Below are positions 1 through 11,689 of a DNA stretch of 64,000 bases, piece by piece (position 1 is the first letter of the stretch; each line of letters begins with the position of its first letter). A model generated the notes under the pieces. The model ran no database searches, was not told the DNA's origin, and saw only the letters and a program-made list of their open reading frames with translations. Origin of the DNA: Symsagittifera roscoffensis (Eukaryota > Xenacoelomorpha > Acoela > Convolutidae); assembly GCF_963678635.1 (NCBI RefSeq), contig NC_087067.1, forward strand, positions 54,733,456 through 54,797,455, in the 5' to 3' direction. The position numbers were made by a program, and so were the translations under genes.

Positions 1-1965
1 AACCCCTCAAATTGTAAAGCAGATACAAAAAACAAAGGATACCAGGAAATAATGTTTTTTGATTGGAAAATGTAACTTGAAAAAGTACAACTAACACATG
101 ATTTAAGAGATGACACTATAACTCATCAAGGAATCAGACTCCCTGGTAAAAACGACCAAGGATATTGCGATCCTAATACGCGCACACAAGCAACAATCGT
201 TTGGTTCCCTGAAGACACTTGTACAACATTTCAAGTAGCAAAAACACACGCTAGAATGATAAAATTTTCCTCAAAAATATTTCATTGAATCAATCCCGTT
301 TGAAGATGTAAGCCCTGACCAAATTAGACATAGTAATTTTTATTTTTAGAAACATTAATAATATAGAAAATAAACTGACACGTTACCAAATATACCCAGA
401 AACGGAACTTGCACGTAAATACGCCAAACCACTTTACAAAACACAATATTTAGAAATTCTTCTCGAATACGAAGACGGTTTCGACATGAACACAGGAAAA
501 TAATAATACATCAAATGGCTACATCTCACTCAACCACAGACGAAAACTCATGCGTCCCAGTAAAATTTCAAAAGAATACAGTAAGAATCTGTGGAAAATA
601 AGACGCAGAGAGTACACGCTTACAGAACTATCACTTATGAACAAAACTCATTTTGGCGCAATCCTTTATGACATACACTTAGACATGAAATTAGACTACA
701 CAATAAGCAGAATTTTTCAAGAAATGTCTTTGACAGAACTTGAAACACTCAATCTATTATGCGAATTTGAACGCACACAAATTTTACAATCACTTGCACT
801 AGCAGTACTAAAAATCCCTTATGCAGGATATTTATTATCAGGAAACAGATCAAATTATATTGACTACGAAGGAAATATTTTATGGTATTACACCTGTACC
901 AAAAAAGTATCACCTTTGTAAGTATTCGAAGACAAAGTATGCTATAAGAGAAACCCAATATTCTACAAAAACAAAGTACATTTTGTTGATACACTCTACC
1001 GCAGAACTTATTTTTGGGATACAGCAGTCCCATGTGGATCAGAAAACAGGCACAATGTAGTACAATTAAACCCTGACGAAGATAAATACTATCTTCTCAC
1101 ACCATACCTTACGCTTATGCAGCCACTCAAACAATTTTCACCAGAAAGCATTAAAGCTATTGCCCGAAATCCCAATATTGATTTACAATCAATCGGCATA
1201 AACTCTAAATGAGACATTCAACATCATATTCGAATACAACAACTTCAAGAATTACTTACAAAAATGGACACAATCCAACGACAATCAATAGATCAAAACC
1301 TACGCAAACTTGCAGAAACAGCAGGCTTTTACAGCAGACATAAATGCACAAGATTATAACCAATATTTTAAAGACATGAAAGATTACAATTATTTGAATG
1401 GCGAAAAATCCAGACCACAAGATATATCACCAATAAATATTTTTAGTTTTGTATATTTGAAGAACGAACTTCTTGCTTTTCGAGGATGACCCTACTACAC
1501 CTTAGAGAGATTGACTATATTATACGCAATGTTCAATTTTCTTAGATTTCTTTTCTCTCTCTTAAAAGGAATCTACAATACATGCGCAATACCCACAGTA
1601 ATTAAATAAACAAGCGTAGCCTGCATACTTTTGCAGGATATTTAGGAATATTTTCAACATCAATCAATAAAATTCTTTTAGACGCTCAAATAAAAGAGTA
1701 CAATACGAAGTTATCAACAACACCAAACGCATATGACGAATCACGAAACGACACAAATACAACGCCCACAGCACCACAATTACAAAACCTCAATCATAAC
1801 CATCCCTTATCATTAGTAACACGAAATTTTAGATATACTGCCCTATCAGATCTCATAACTCCAAGATCAAATTATCCACAAAGCTCAACCCAACAAATAA
1901 TAACACAACAACCAAATATAGACGACACATACGAACAAGTTTTAGAACAACCACATACCACTTAA
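1..1965 (+). pseudogene. Env-like membrane glycoprotein gene, copy 1 (5' truncated, broken)
   Basis: The product is presumed to be an envelope-like membrane glycoprotein, by its place downstream of pol in copy 4 and by its layout. There is a cysteine-containing ectodomain, a strongly hydrophobic stretch near 1480-1580 that could span a membrane, a second hydrophobic stretch near 1620-1680, and a polar tail ending with TAA at 1963-1965. The reading frame is broken several times; one open piece is 550-921. Copies 2 and 4 read on past the position of this TAA to a TGA that overlaps the ORFX start, so the TAA here looks secondary. The viral family is not settled from sequence alone. A link to class III fusion glycoproteins of negative-strand RNA viruses is only a possibility. 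Confidence 0.7.
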
Positions 1966-2000
1966 TTTCGTTCTCAGAACAACCCTCTTTTTAGCCCACG

Positions 2001-3783
2001 ATGAGCCGCCAAATCGGATCCCTCCATCGATCAATTTCCCTTCCAGCCAACCTTCAGAGCAACCTCCCCATCATCACACTTTTTGCTCTCCCCCCACCTC
2101 AGTCGCCTCATCCTAACTTTTCACTCAGCATGGAATCAGATACTAATTACAACACAACAGTATATAACTCCATCTCCCAATTCAACAACTCCGATATTGA
2201 AACACTCGACGAATTTGCAAACTCAAAACCCAGCCCATCGACATTTTCCCAACCTCCATTTCAACCTATCAATTCCCAAGTCAAAATTGAACCTCTTTCC
2301 CCTTCTTCTCCCATTTCACACGTACACCCACACATTCCACTCTAACTAGTGAATCATTCGATAACAACGACCAAGATCACACACAAGTTTCACATGAACT
2401 AGATAATTCCATAACCCTACAACAACAAATGCAACACCCTCAGACACTAAATATTCACCAACTTTCACGATCCTCAACATCACCTAACCCATGAACTCCA
2501 ACCCCCTCTTCAACTTGTACACCCTCCTAAAACCCCACTTCTCCATCAACCCCATCCTCTAGTACCAACCGCGCATACCGAACATTCAAAAAAAATCCCA
2601 AATACCCCATTCCCATCTACCACAGGAACATCCACTACATATACAAATAATCCACTTCACACTAATACGAAAGAAATCCTACAGACATGCCTACCCTTTT
2701 TCCCACAATATACACACTTCCATTCCGACCCCAACGATGAAAAACCAAATTATGTCAACGAGCATGTCTTATATCCCACACTCTCATGGACATCCTATTA
2801 TCACTTTACTAATCCATTAATATTACCACTATAAAACACCCTTCACAATAATGAAGTAAGCAGCACTTTACTCTACCTCCTAACAACAGCACTAACCCCA
2901 CACCAATTCACGCAAATAGGATACAGAGAATCACTAACAAAATTCACCGCACCAAAAGCAAATAACTACCCCATCGATTATTAAGACCACAATATCATCC
3001 GACCAAGTGAAGACATTTGTCTACTTGGCGATCCATACACTAATCCTCAATTAACGGAAAAATTTTTCATCAAAACCTCATACACCTTCACCCTCAACAT
3101 CTTAAATAAAAAAAAATTTGACAAAGTCATCTCCGCAGCACTACGTAATACAAATGCTTATGAATCATACTTTAACAAACTCAACCATTTTCACTAACCT
3201 TTCATTTCCTCACACCCAAAGAACGCAATTTGCACTGTTCACACAAAGTCATGTTACGAACTAAACAAGCACATACGTACATTGATTATCAATTTATCCA
3301 AAGTCATTACCTTGACAAAACACCATCACGTCAACCTCACCATAGTTATCAATATATCAACTCAAAATACACATGACCGTTTTTTCTTAACTTCACCTAT
3401 TGTATTAAAGACACTTACCTACAAGGTGCCCTCCGAATTTATGACCCCATCACCCAGATGTATATCTTCTGCCCACTAAACAAACTCATAAACGTAGACG
3501 AATCCCGCCACTAATTGTCCCTCATGAGTTCCTTCAGCCCGTCGAAGTTCCCATCCTAGAATTCATATATAACAATCGCTACAATCACAAAATATATAGC
3601 CTAATACAAAACACACCGTATGAACAATCACCTCACACTGAAGAACGTAACATCATTAAAGCGCTTGAATTGCTTTGGCCACTTTTGCAAACTGAAAAAA
3701 TCATTCGTTTGTTAGCTAAACTACTAACCTCATCCGAAATCATCCACGATGTTTTCCCCCATGGCTTCTTCACCAACGATTAA
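2001..3783 (+). pseudogene. ORFX, copy 1: conserved unknown gene downstream of env
   Basis: I do not recognise this gene. It starts with ATG at 2001 and a conserved N-terminus (MSRQ.GSLHRS, then PANLQ and a Pro-rich PLFA.PPP stretch), shared with 23176 (-) and 35703 (-). A long Ser/Pro/Thr-rich, probably disordered part follows. The C-terminal half (about 2750-3780) looks folded and holds a YIFCPL stretch and a LELLWPLL stretch that recur in every copy. The first frame stays open to 2345; later parts shift frame and contain stops. The stop TAA (3781-3783) lies one base before an intron. No signal peptide or clear membrane segment is seen. The role could be structural or accessory to the element; this is inference. 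Confidence 0.72.
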
Positions 3784-6700
3784 GGTAATATGAATTCAAT
3801 ATTTAACTAATAAATTCAAACAATACTAACCATTAATATGCAAAGTGTTCTCTTTTTCGTTATAGGCACAATCATCAATCATCTTCAAATAAAAAGCAAA
3901 ACAAAAAACAGAAATTCTTTTTCAAAATCATTCATTTTTATTAACTAATCCAATAACTGAAGCAACAAAATTATCCCGTTTAAAGCAAGAAATTAATATA
4001 TAAATTCTTTTCCCCAAAGCAGTAAATATTCATAAAATGAAAACAATTTTATAATTTAACTTTCAAATTTTCTTTTAACCCGATTGGAAAGGAATTGTAT
4101 AATATTCCAAACTAACCAACTCAAGCCTACTAAACACCATAAACCACAACCTAATAGCATGACTAAGAAAAGAAAACCAACGGTACCCAAACTGGAAGAA
4201 CACCAGCTTAGAACAGGATAAATTATTCTTTTAAAGACTTCTTTTAAGTCTGAACACGAAAGAACAAAACACCCAAAAGTCGAAACATAAAACCAAATCA
4301 AACAACTTGATTTTTGAAGAAAAGACAACACTAAGGCAACAAAAAAAACACTAGTAATAAAAAATGGCATGAAAAGTTGAACTAACACAGGACCCTCCAA
4401 AAAGAGAGCACGAAATTATACCCTCACTTCTGGCCTAACCCACCAGAAGAGGACGTCGTGAGCATGCTCTATAGCCGGCCTCACCCACCGTCCTACATCC
4501 ACGCTTTGTGACACCCACGATACTATTTTTGACGAGAGTTACTCAAGTGTGAGTAGCTCTTAAAAATAACCGAACTAAATGATAACGGTTTTGCAATAAA
4601 AACTAATGTAAAGATCATAACTAAAAAACAGGATTAACAAAAATTTGTATATGGAAATGATATAATGCAGTATATAGATTACAAACAGCCCAAAGACGAG
4701 CATCAAGTAATTTGACAACCCAATCACACTCCAACTACGGAATGGCAAAACCCACCTGACATGCTGCCTACAGTCACTACACTCAATGGATTTAGAGTAC
4801 AATTTGGCATCGCAAAAAAAGAAATCCATTGCAACAGAACATTGGCCATCTCGATGTTCAAGTATACGTACAGATCCAAGTCACCAGGCATTGCATCCAA
4901 GCTCAAACTTCACGCCACTCCCAAAAAGAGACCGAAACACAGTTCTCCACAAAACAAGAACAAACGACCATAACTAACCAATTTGGAATCAGATTGACTT
5001 CCAGAAACAACACCAACAGTTGGCGGTCACAGTCGTTGTCGAATGACAAACTGTTATCGACAATTCCTTCTTCCTGGAGCAGACGGATAAGACATCCTTC
5101 TCCAAGGATGAAACAGAAATGATGCTCGCGACATACAAACGAATTCCAAGCTAAACCACTAACCTCATCCGATATCATCCACGATGTTTTTCCCCATGGC
5201 TCCTTCACCGACGATTAAGTTAATATGAATTCAATATTTAACTAATAAATTCAAACATCACTAACCATTATTATGCAAAGTTTTCTCTTTTTCGTTATAG
5301 GCACAATCATCAATCATCTACAAATAAAAATCAAAAGAAAAAAACAGAAATTCTTTTTCAAAATCATTCATTTTTATTAACTAATTCAATAACTGAAGCA
5401 ACAAAATTATCCCGTTCAAAGCAATAAATTAATATATAAATTCTTTTCCCCAGAGCAGTAAATATTCATAAAATGAAATTAATTTTATAATTTAACTCCC
5501 AAATCAAGCAGTAAATTTCATAATTGTCAAGTAGTAAATTAATACAAATTATTCATAAACTGCAGATAGCAGGACTAACCTTTTTACAGACGCTTTTTTC
5601 TGTACTCTCGCCCACAAACTCTATCCAAGTTCGCACTGCTCGCCCACAAAGAAACGTTTAAATTAATGAATTTGAGTTTCAACTTTCAATGATAACAACT
5701 TTAACAAATTTCACACGTTTCAAATTTTCTTTTAACCCGATTGGGAAGGAATTATATAATATTCCAAACTAACCAACTGAAGCCTACTTAACACCATAAA
5801 CCACAACCTAATAGCATGACTAAGAAAAGAAAACCCACGGTACCCAAACTGGAAGAACACCAGCTTAGAACAGGATAAATTATTTTTTAAAAGACTTCTT
5901 TTAAGTCTGAACACGAAAGAACAAAACACCCAAAAGTCGAAACATAAAACCAAATCAAACAACTTGATTTTTGAAGAAAAGACAAAACTAAGACAACAAA
6001 AGAAAACACTAGTAATAAAAACTGGCATGAAAAGTTGAACTAACACAGGACCCTCCAAAAAGAGAGCACAAAATTATACCCTCACTTCTGGCCTAACTCA
6101 CCAGAAGAGGACGTCGTGAGCATGCTCTATAGCCGGCCTCACCCACCGTCCTACATCCACGCTTTGTGACACCCACGATACTATTTTTGACGAGAGTTAC
6201 TCAAGTGTGAGTAGCTCTTAAAAATAACCGAACTAAATAATAACAGTTTTGCGATAAAAACTAATGTAAAGATCATAACTAAAAAACAGGATTAACAAAA
6301 ATTTGTATATGTAAATGATATAATGCAGTATATAGATTACAAACAGCCCAAAGACGAGCATCAAGGAATTTGACAACCCAATCACACTCCAACTACGGAA
6401 TGGCAAAACCCACCTGACATGCTGCCTACAGTCACTACACTCAATGGATTTGGAGTAGAATTTGGCATCGCAAAAAAGGAAATCCATTGCAACAGAACAT
6501 TGGCCATCTCGATGTTCAAATATACGTACAGATCCAAGTCACCAGGCATTGCATCCAAGCTCAAACTTCACGCCACTCCCAAAAAGAGACCGAAACACAG
6601 TTCTCCACAAAACAAGAACAAACGACCATAACTAACCAATTTGGAATCAGATTGACTTCCAGAAACAACAGCAACAGTTGGCGTTCACAGTCGTTGTCGA

Positions 6701-6805
6701 ATGACAAACTGTTATCGACAATTCCATCTTCCAGGAGCAGACGGATAAGACATCCTTCTCTAAGGAAAAAACAGAAATGATGCTCGCGACATACAAACGA
6801 ATTTC
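3714..6805 (+). repeat. Tandem duplication (unit 1,435 bp) of the ORFX end, intron and LTR front
   Basis: Unit 1 runs from about 3714 to 5148 and unit 2 from 5149 to about 6805. The repeat shows as AACCTCATCC at 3726 and again at 5161. The junction is ...CAAACGAATTCCAAGCTAAACC near 5147. Unit 2 holds about 218 bp (5497-5714) that unit 1 lacks. Copy 2 has the equivalent sequence, so unit 1 suffered the deletion, probably between short TTTCAAATTTTC-like matches. Confidence 0.85.
3785..3865 (+). other. Spliceosomal intron just after the ORFX stop, copy 1
   Basis: The 5' site reads TAAG|GTAATA, a perfect TACTAAC branch sequence lies at 3824-3830, and a pyrimidine-rich tract ends in TATAG at 3865. 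The length is 81 bp. The exon after it begins GCACAATC, as in copy 2. The duplicated LTR unit has a second copy at about 5219-5300. Confidence 0.72.
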
Positions 6806-7235
6806 ATCCATCCTCCATCGCAAATGAATATAGGAGAACAAAAGCTAAAACTCTCTAAACCCTGGATGGGTGGAACGAGATCTAAACTAGTATATATAAT
6901 TGGATATTGTTATTATATTAAATTATTAAATACTAACCGATCATATTCCGTAAAACTAACAACCTATTTATTTGTAAAGTTGAAACTACTTGTAGTTTCA
7001 ACACTAGAGCAATTTGAATTAAACATATAATACAGTTGTTCTCATTCTAGAACTAACTCGCGTAAACCGGTGTACACTAGATCTATTGAGGCTAGGAGAT
7101 ATAAGAGTAAGATTCGGATCGGTATTAGACTAAGAAGTTGCACGAGTCTATCCGGCCGAAAATAAGATAGCGCGACGAGCAGAAGATGTACCTTATCTGA
7201 AATTACTCTATGAGTACAGTAACCTAAACATAACT
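3866..7235 (+). repeat. 3' UTR and 3' LTR of copy 1, containing an internal tandem duplication
   Basis: This stretch matches the regions after ORFX in copies 2, 4, 5 and 6. Landmarks are the paired GGCCTAACCCACC / GGCCTCACCCACC motifs near 4431 and 4478, the GGATGGGTGGAAC motif near 6863, and the terminal block ending CCTAAACATAACT at 7235. The exact start of the LTR could not be placed: no clear polypurine tract is visible. Several short ORFs on both strands fall here and are not credible genes on their own. Confidence 0.7.
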
Positions 7236-7759
7236 CACAGCGCAATAAAAACCAATAAAATATGAAAAAAAAAATTGTAACCAACAAAAAAGAACAAATT
7301 TTTAATAAGCCAGTTATTTTAAATGCTATCACGCTCAAATTATGTCTGTTCTAACAGAAAGGCCCAGTAGATAAGTAAATCTAAGAGGTGAGTGAGTCCT
7401 TTGAACAAAACTTTTTACAAAACAAAATCTTATTAATTCTGAAAAATTTCCCAGCAACAAACATTGTACTAAGGAGTTAAAATTGAATTTTCAGGAAACT
7501 GCCTAAATCAGCAGCAGAGAGGCAACTGATTCAATTGGTTTTCTAAAATTAGTTGTTAACCCGAAAAAAGTCTACATTCAGATTTGATAACGCTCGCTAA
7601 TCCCGAGCGGAAAGGTAGCCAGCAGACATTCAGAAAACTGTCGACGAATGCAAGTAAACCGATTGTTTTTTGAAAAAGATTCGAAAAAAAAAGACCTTTG
7701 AGGTATTAATGAGCCATAAAAAAGAAAAATTTAACCATTTATGGTCTACAATGTTTTAT

Positions 7760-7880
7760 TTTTATAAACTTGACCCAATTTGAGAAAACCGAATCAAGTG
7801 GATTTTTATCTTCGCTGGGAAATCTGAAAACAGAATCCATATTCAAAACAGAAAGTCGTTTTTCTGTCGTTTTAGCGCCA
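7760..7880 (+). repeat. Diverged repeat, partner at about 9890-10035
   Basis: Both stretches share, in order, a GGGA..TCT.A.AA.AGAA segment, a TCCAT..T segment, an AAAAGAAA-like run and then GCGCCATTT. Identity is patchy, so this looks like an old dispersed or tandem duplication. The element type is not known. Confidence 0.4.
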
Positions 7881-8254
7881 TTTTATACGGAGCGTAGTTT
7901 AATTCTCTTTCAGCGAACAAAATTTTGTACTTAAAAAGTCATCTGCAAATTTCACGTGAACAAATTTTGACCGTTTTCTGAATAATAAAAGAAAGAATAA
8001 AAATCAACTCGAACTGTATGAGTATCTTCACTACGCTCATTGAAGCTGAAAACATAGCCAACAACCAAAAGTCAAATAACGCAAGTAAAGAAAAAATTAA
8101 TGATTAGTTAATTAATTTTAAAGAAAAATTAGAAGCCCTTAAAGCCCTTTGAATTCCTAGAAAAGTTTATGCTTAGCTCTTTTTTGATAAATTAGCCCAA
8201 CTTGAAAAACTGTAAAATGGTAACTTTTGTGATGCACTGGTAAAAGCACCAATC

Positions 8255-8308
8255 AAAACCACTTTTGAAAGTGGATTTAAAACATGAAAAACCACTTTTG
8301 AAAGTGGA
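8255..8308. repeat. Two direct copies of a 21-base near-palindrome
   Basis: The sequence AAAACCACTTTTGAAAGTGG occurs twice, about 33 bp apart. Each copy contains the inverted repeat CCACTTT-TG-AAAGTGG. Function unknown. Confidence 0.75.
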
Positions 8309-8984
8309 GATCGATCACGTTTTTCGCAACCTACTTTGCGGATTCCGCTTACAACTGGATTTTGAGCAATTTTGAGCACTGCAGTGTGTCAGCTATTTCT
8401 TTGTGGAATCAAAAACATGCTGCAGCAAAGAAGATCAAAGAAAAGTAGCAATGTTGAGGATTCCGCGACAAAGCGACTTTGTATTGACTATAAAGCTTTT
8501 TTCCTAAAAAGGCTGCCAGTGTGACATACCTTGGAAATTATGGTGCGTGTGTAATTGTCCAGTGTCTGTTGTGATTTTCTGTTGGTCGTCTTCTTTCGCT
8601 GATATGTGGTGTCAGTGCATCTGCGTCGTTTGAGATAGACATTCTTGTTTTTACGCTTCTTTCTACTCTTTGTTTTCTCAAATTACTTCCATTGCCCTCA
8701 ATTGTGGCCTTCTGTGAATTGTATTTCATCTTATCCGAGTGTTCTGTCACAGTTCTTCTCTCTAGAAGCAAAATGGCAACCACAGAAAAGTGAAATATGC
8801 TGTGCTGTTGCATTTAGCAAACGCAAAACACTGCTCAAGTTTTTTGGCAAACATTTTACTTATCAATTGCACATTATGATTTGAAGATTTTGCTTACATG
8901 TGTTCGGTGGGAAGAGAGCGGTTAACTTTGATTCACTTTTGAGTAGTATTGTGTTGTATTGTGTGTTTGTGTATATGTGTGTGT

Positions 8985-9225
8985 GTCGCGGCTAGAGATA
9001 GGGGTAGGCAGGGCTGATGATGGCGGCGTAGCAGCTGCTGGTGCCTGGGAGGAGTAGCGGGACAGGGCTGGCGATCACGATCAGCAGAGCAGCAGCAGGT
9101 GCACCACTGCCCCCACCCCCACCACAGTGGCCCAGTGATAGTCCCCAGCTGGTCTGTGCACTCTGCCCGCTCCCACTCCGCTCTCCATGTAGTCCCACAA
9201 GTCAGTCCTACACAAACACACAACT
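8985..9225. other. GC-rich island next to a TG-rich run, possible exon
   Basis: About 240 bp are clearly richer in G and C than everything around them, and start beside a TG/CA-rich run (8940-8990). On the minus strand a pyrimidine-poor but acceptor-like TTTGTGTAG precedes the block, and more than one frame stays open across it, as expected from composition alone. It may be a host exon fragment or a separate insertion; no product can be named. Confidence 0.3.
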
Positions 9226-10652
9226 CATCACATAACTCCTACTCCACTAAAGGCACTTATAGCATCTTGTTGCAAAAGCACGTTTCCTTTTTAGCTTCGA
9301 TAACAGCGAAATCAGGAAGAATTGCAAGCTCATTGCACACACGCTCACTTAAAGCAATTGAAATTAGCCGAAAAACACTTTCGAATAACTCAAAATATTT
9401 GAAAAAATAATTAACTGTTTTTTAAGATATTTCAAGTTTTTTTTCTAAGTTGTAAAGAAATAAAGTCTTTAAATTTCCTAAAATTGATTTTTTTTACGAA
9501 TGAGACTTTGTGAAACAAACCATTCAATGTCAGAAAACTAGGTCAATATATTGTATTTTCTAATCCACTGAAAAATCTGAATATTAAAATAACTAGCGAG
9601 AGTAAAATTTACTCGTTTTTTTTGAGCCATTCAAACTTTCGTAATTGTAAAGCGTAAGTTTTTTAGTTTAGACCAATTGTTTGAAAAAAAAACTAAAAAA
9701 AAATCAATTCTCTAAGCATCAAAAATGAGCATGAACAACTTGTAAAGGTTTTCCTGAAACAAACAAAAAAGCAACTGTTTTCCAAGAGGCCATACAGCGA
9801 CCTAAGTTAGTAAAAAAAAATTCGGAAATTTTTTTCTTTCGATTTTTGAGTTTCAAAAATTATCTTACAAGTTAAAGCTCTTTTAGTGTCAAGAATTGTT
9901 CACAATTTTGCTTAAATTAACCTAAGTAAAGAAAACTGGATCAAAGCGTAATTTTTTTATTTGGTTGGGATGTCTAAGAAAGAAAGTCCATTTTGGAAAA
10001 GAAAAACGGATCAGGTTTTTTGCGCCATTTCTGCTTTCGAAAAAAGAGGACTATGCGCCAACTTTTTGGTCTCACATTTATTACATTTTTACAAAAAACA
10101 AAACCGATATTAGTTACAGATAAGACACATTAAGATGGTAATGGAAAAGATTGTAGTTTAAGTTGGTTAAAGTTTGCAATTGGGTGCATTTAGCTCATGA
10201 AATTAAAAATGTTGTTGTTTTGTACTTCATTTTAGTAAAAAATCAAACGGTTGAAAAAGCTGAAAAAAAAATAAAATAAGGCCAAAAGACTGCTGGATAA
10301 TAATGATCGATCAATGGTTTCGATCAAAACTAAAAAGCATGCTGTTTTTCCAAACTTTTTTTTGCGTTCAAAATAGTACAAACAGCCAATTTAAAGCTCT
10401 ATTTTTGTAAAGAATTTTCGATGATTGAAATTTTTCAGGCAAAACTAATATAGCGCACAGAAGACTGGAAATGTATAAGACCAAGGAAACCAAAAAAAGT
10501 TGAATATTTGGAATTTTTTCAGCTTTCGAATGAGACTCACTGATTTTTAAGAACAACTTTTGATTGACAATTATTTGAGATCACAGGGAGTAATGCTGGT
10601 AGTTTGAAAAATTACACAAACGAAATGAGAAACGTTTAAAAATGAAGCGTAA
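9226..10652. other. AT-rich stretch, nothing recognised
   Basis: No coding region, RNA gene or complete transposon could be supported. The part near 9890-10035 is the second copy of the diverged repeat listed at 7760-7880. Confidence 0.55.
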
Positions 10653-11098
10653 AAAATTTTTGGGTCTTATGCACAAAACGGCCTAAAATTTAAATCTATA
10701 TCTTTTAGCTAAAATTAAAGCAGCGGAATTCAATTGGCTAATTTTAGCCAATCAAATTCAATCAACATGGTCAAGCATGTCAATTAAATATTCCAGTAGA
10801 AAAAATTATTAGCCGAATTAACCGAGAATGTGAATCTTAGTCAAATAATAAGAGTAATTTCATGTTTTTTTTGTGAAATTATACCTAAAGAAAAAAAGTC
10901 AGTAAGATGATTTCATTGCGAGAAAATTTGTTTTGTTTTGGTCATTTCGGCCGACAGTTTTATATGCTTTAATTTCGAAGCATGTTGTTTGCATTTGATT
11001 GGCTAATCAACCAATCAGAGTAAACCATATTTTGACTTAAGATCAAGATGCAGAAAAATTTATTTTGGGTCGTTTAGTGCATGAGACCCAAAAATTTT
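10653..11098. mobile_element. MITE-like element with terminal inverted repeats
   Basis: The left end (10653-10684) reads AAAATTTTTGGGTCTTATGC and continues ACAAAACGGCC. The right end (11066-11098) read in reverse gives AAATTTTTGGGTCTCATGCA then CTAAACGACC. The match is strong for about 30 bp and weaker for another 25 bp inward. The element is about 446 bp, AT-rich, with no coding capacity, which fits a non-autonomous DNA transposon. Inside are two stem-loops built on ATTGG/CCAAT (near 10737 and 11001). A target-site duplication could not be fixed because the ends are runs of A/T. Confidence 0.65.
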
Positions 11099-11689
11099 GA
11101 CACGGGAAAACGTCTACACTGATTACCGTCACTTGAATTGGAAGTGTGTCAGGGAGAAAAACAACACTGAGCACAATTCTTTTAATTTTTTTTGAAGGTT
11201 TGAACAATAAGTAAGCATTTTCAAGTTTAAGCCCACTCATAAAAAATGAATCTTATCGAAACTGTAATAATTGAATCTATCTAAAGCCCAGATAGATGCA
11301 TTGAGTAAAAAGTAACAAATAAAGTTCTCAGAATTTTTTTTAAAATTGAAAGAAATGTAATTACATTTTTTTTACATTTCAAATTTCATCCAAAAATTGA
11401 CGAGAATCAAAAGCAATTTCAAAGACATACTCAAAAATTAATGATTATTTTGGTTCTACAACCTCAGCATGTTTTTTACAATTATTGTTTCGACCAAATG
11501 AAAAATGGGGAGGAACTTTGTATTCTGGTGTTTCAGTTTTTTTTTGTTTTCCACGCGAAATCAGTGTTAGCGCGGCTATTTAGACGTCTGTTGTATAATG
11601 TAGTCAATTCATATAGAAAATTTTCGGTCAGTTTGCAGCAAAAAGGTTACTTAAAACTCAGAAAACCTTTTAATCTTAGGAACTAAAAC
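11099..11689. other. Intergenic AT-rich stretch with one unrecognised short ORF
   Basis: An 81-codon frame at 11441-11686 (+) has no motif I recognise and no supporting context. I see no other feature. Confidence 0.5.

Larger units (their letters stand above)
1..7235 (+). mobile_element. Env-bearing Ty3/gypsy-type element, copy 1 (3' half)
   Basis: This is the 3' part of an LTR retrotransposon entering from the left window edge. It reads env-like gene, ORFX, a short intron, then a long LTR ending in TAACT at 7231-7235. The same order recurs in reverse at 20089-25842 and 32070-38560, and forward at 50870-58095 and 59856-64000. Assignment to the gypsy type rests on copy 4, where the same genes follow a Ty3/gypsy pol. 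No primer-binding site follows 7235, so this is the 3' LTR and the sequence beyond is flank. The genes carry stops and frameshifts. Confidence 0.85.
7236..8984. other. AT-rich stretch without recognisable genes
   Basis: No supported gene is seen on either strand; the short ORFs here resemble nothing I know. The stretch holds a duplicated short palindrome (8255-8308) and one half of a diverged repeat pair (about 7760-7880, matching about 9890-10035). It flanks the inserted copy 1 and may be old host or transposon sequence. Confidence 0.6.

Noticed and set aside
4761-5122. Plus-strand ORFs in the LTR of copy 1 (and 6419-6780) as genes
   Set aside because: They overlap in different frames within duplicated LTR sequence. 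Duplication alone explains their similarity; only the short conserved block is reported as a finding.
8933-9235. ORFs on both strands in the GC-rich island as genes
   Set aside because: Low A+T removes stop codons in several frames at once; no motif or homologous context supports any one frame.
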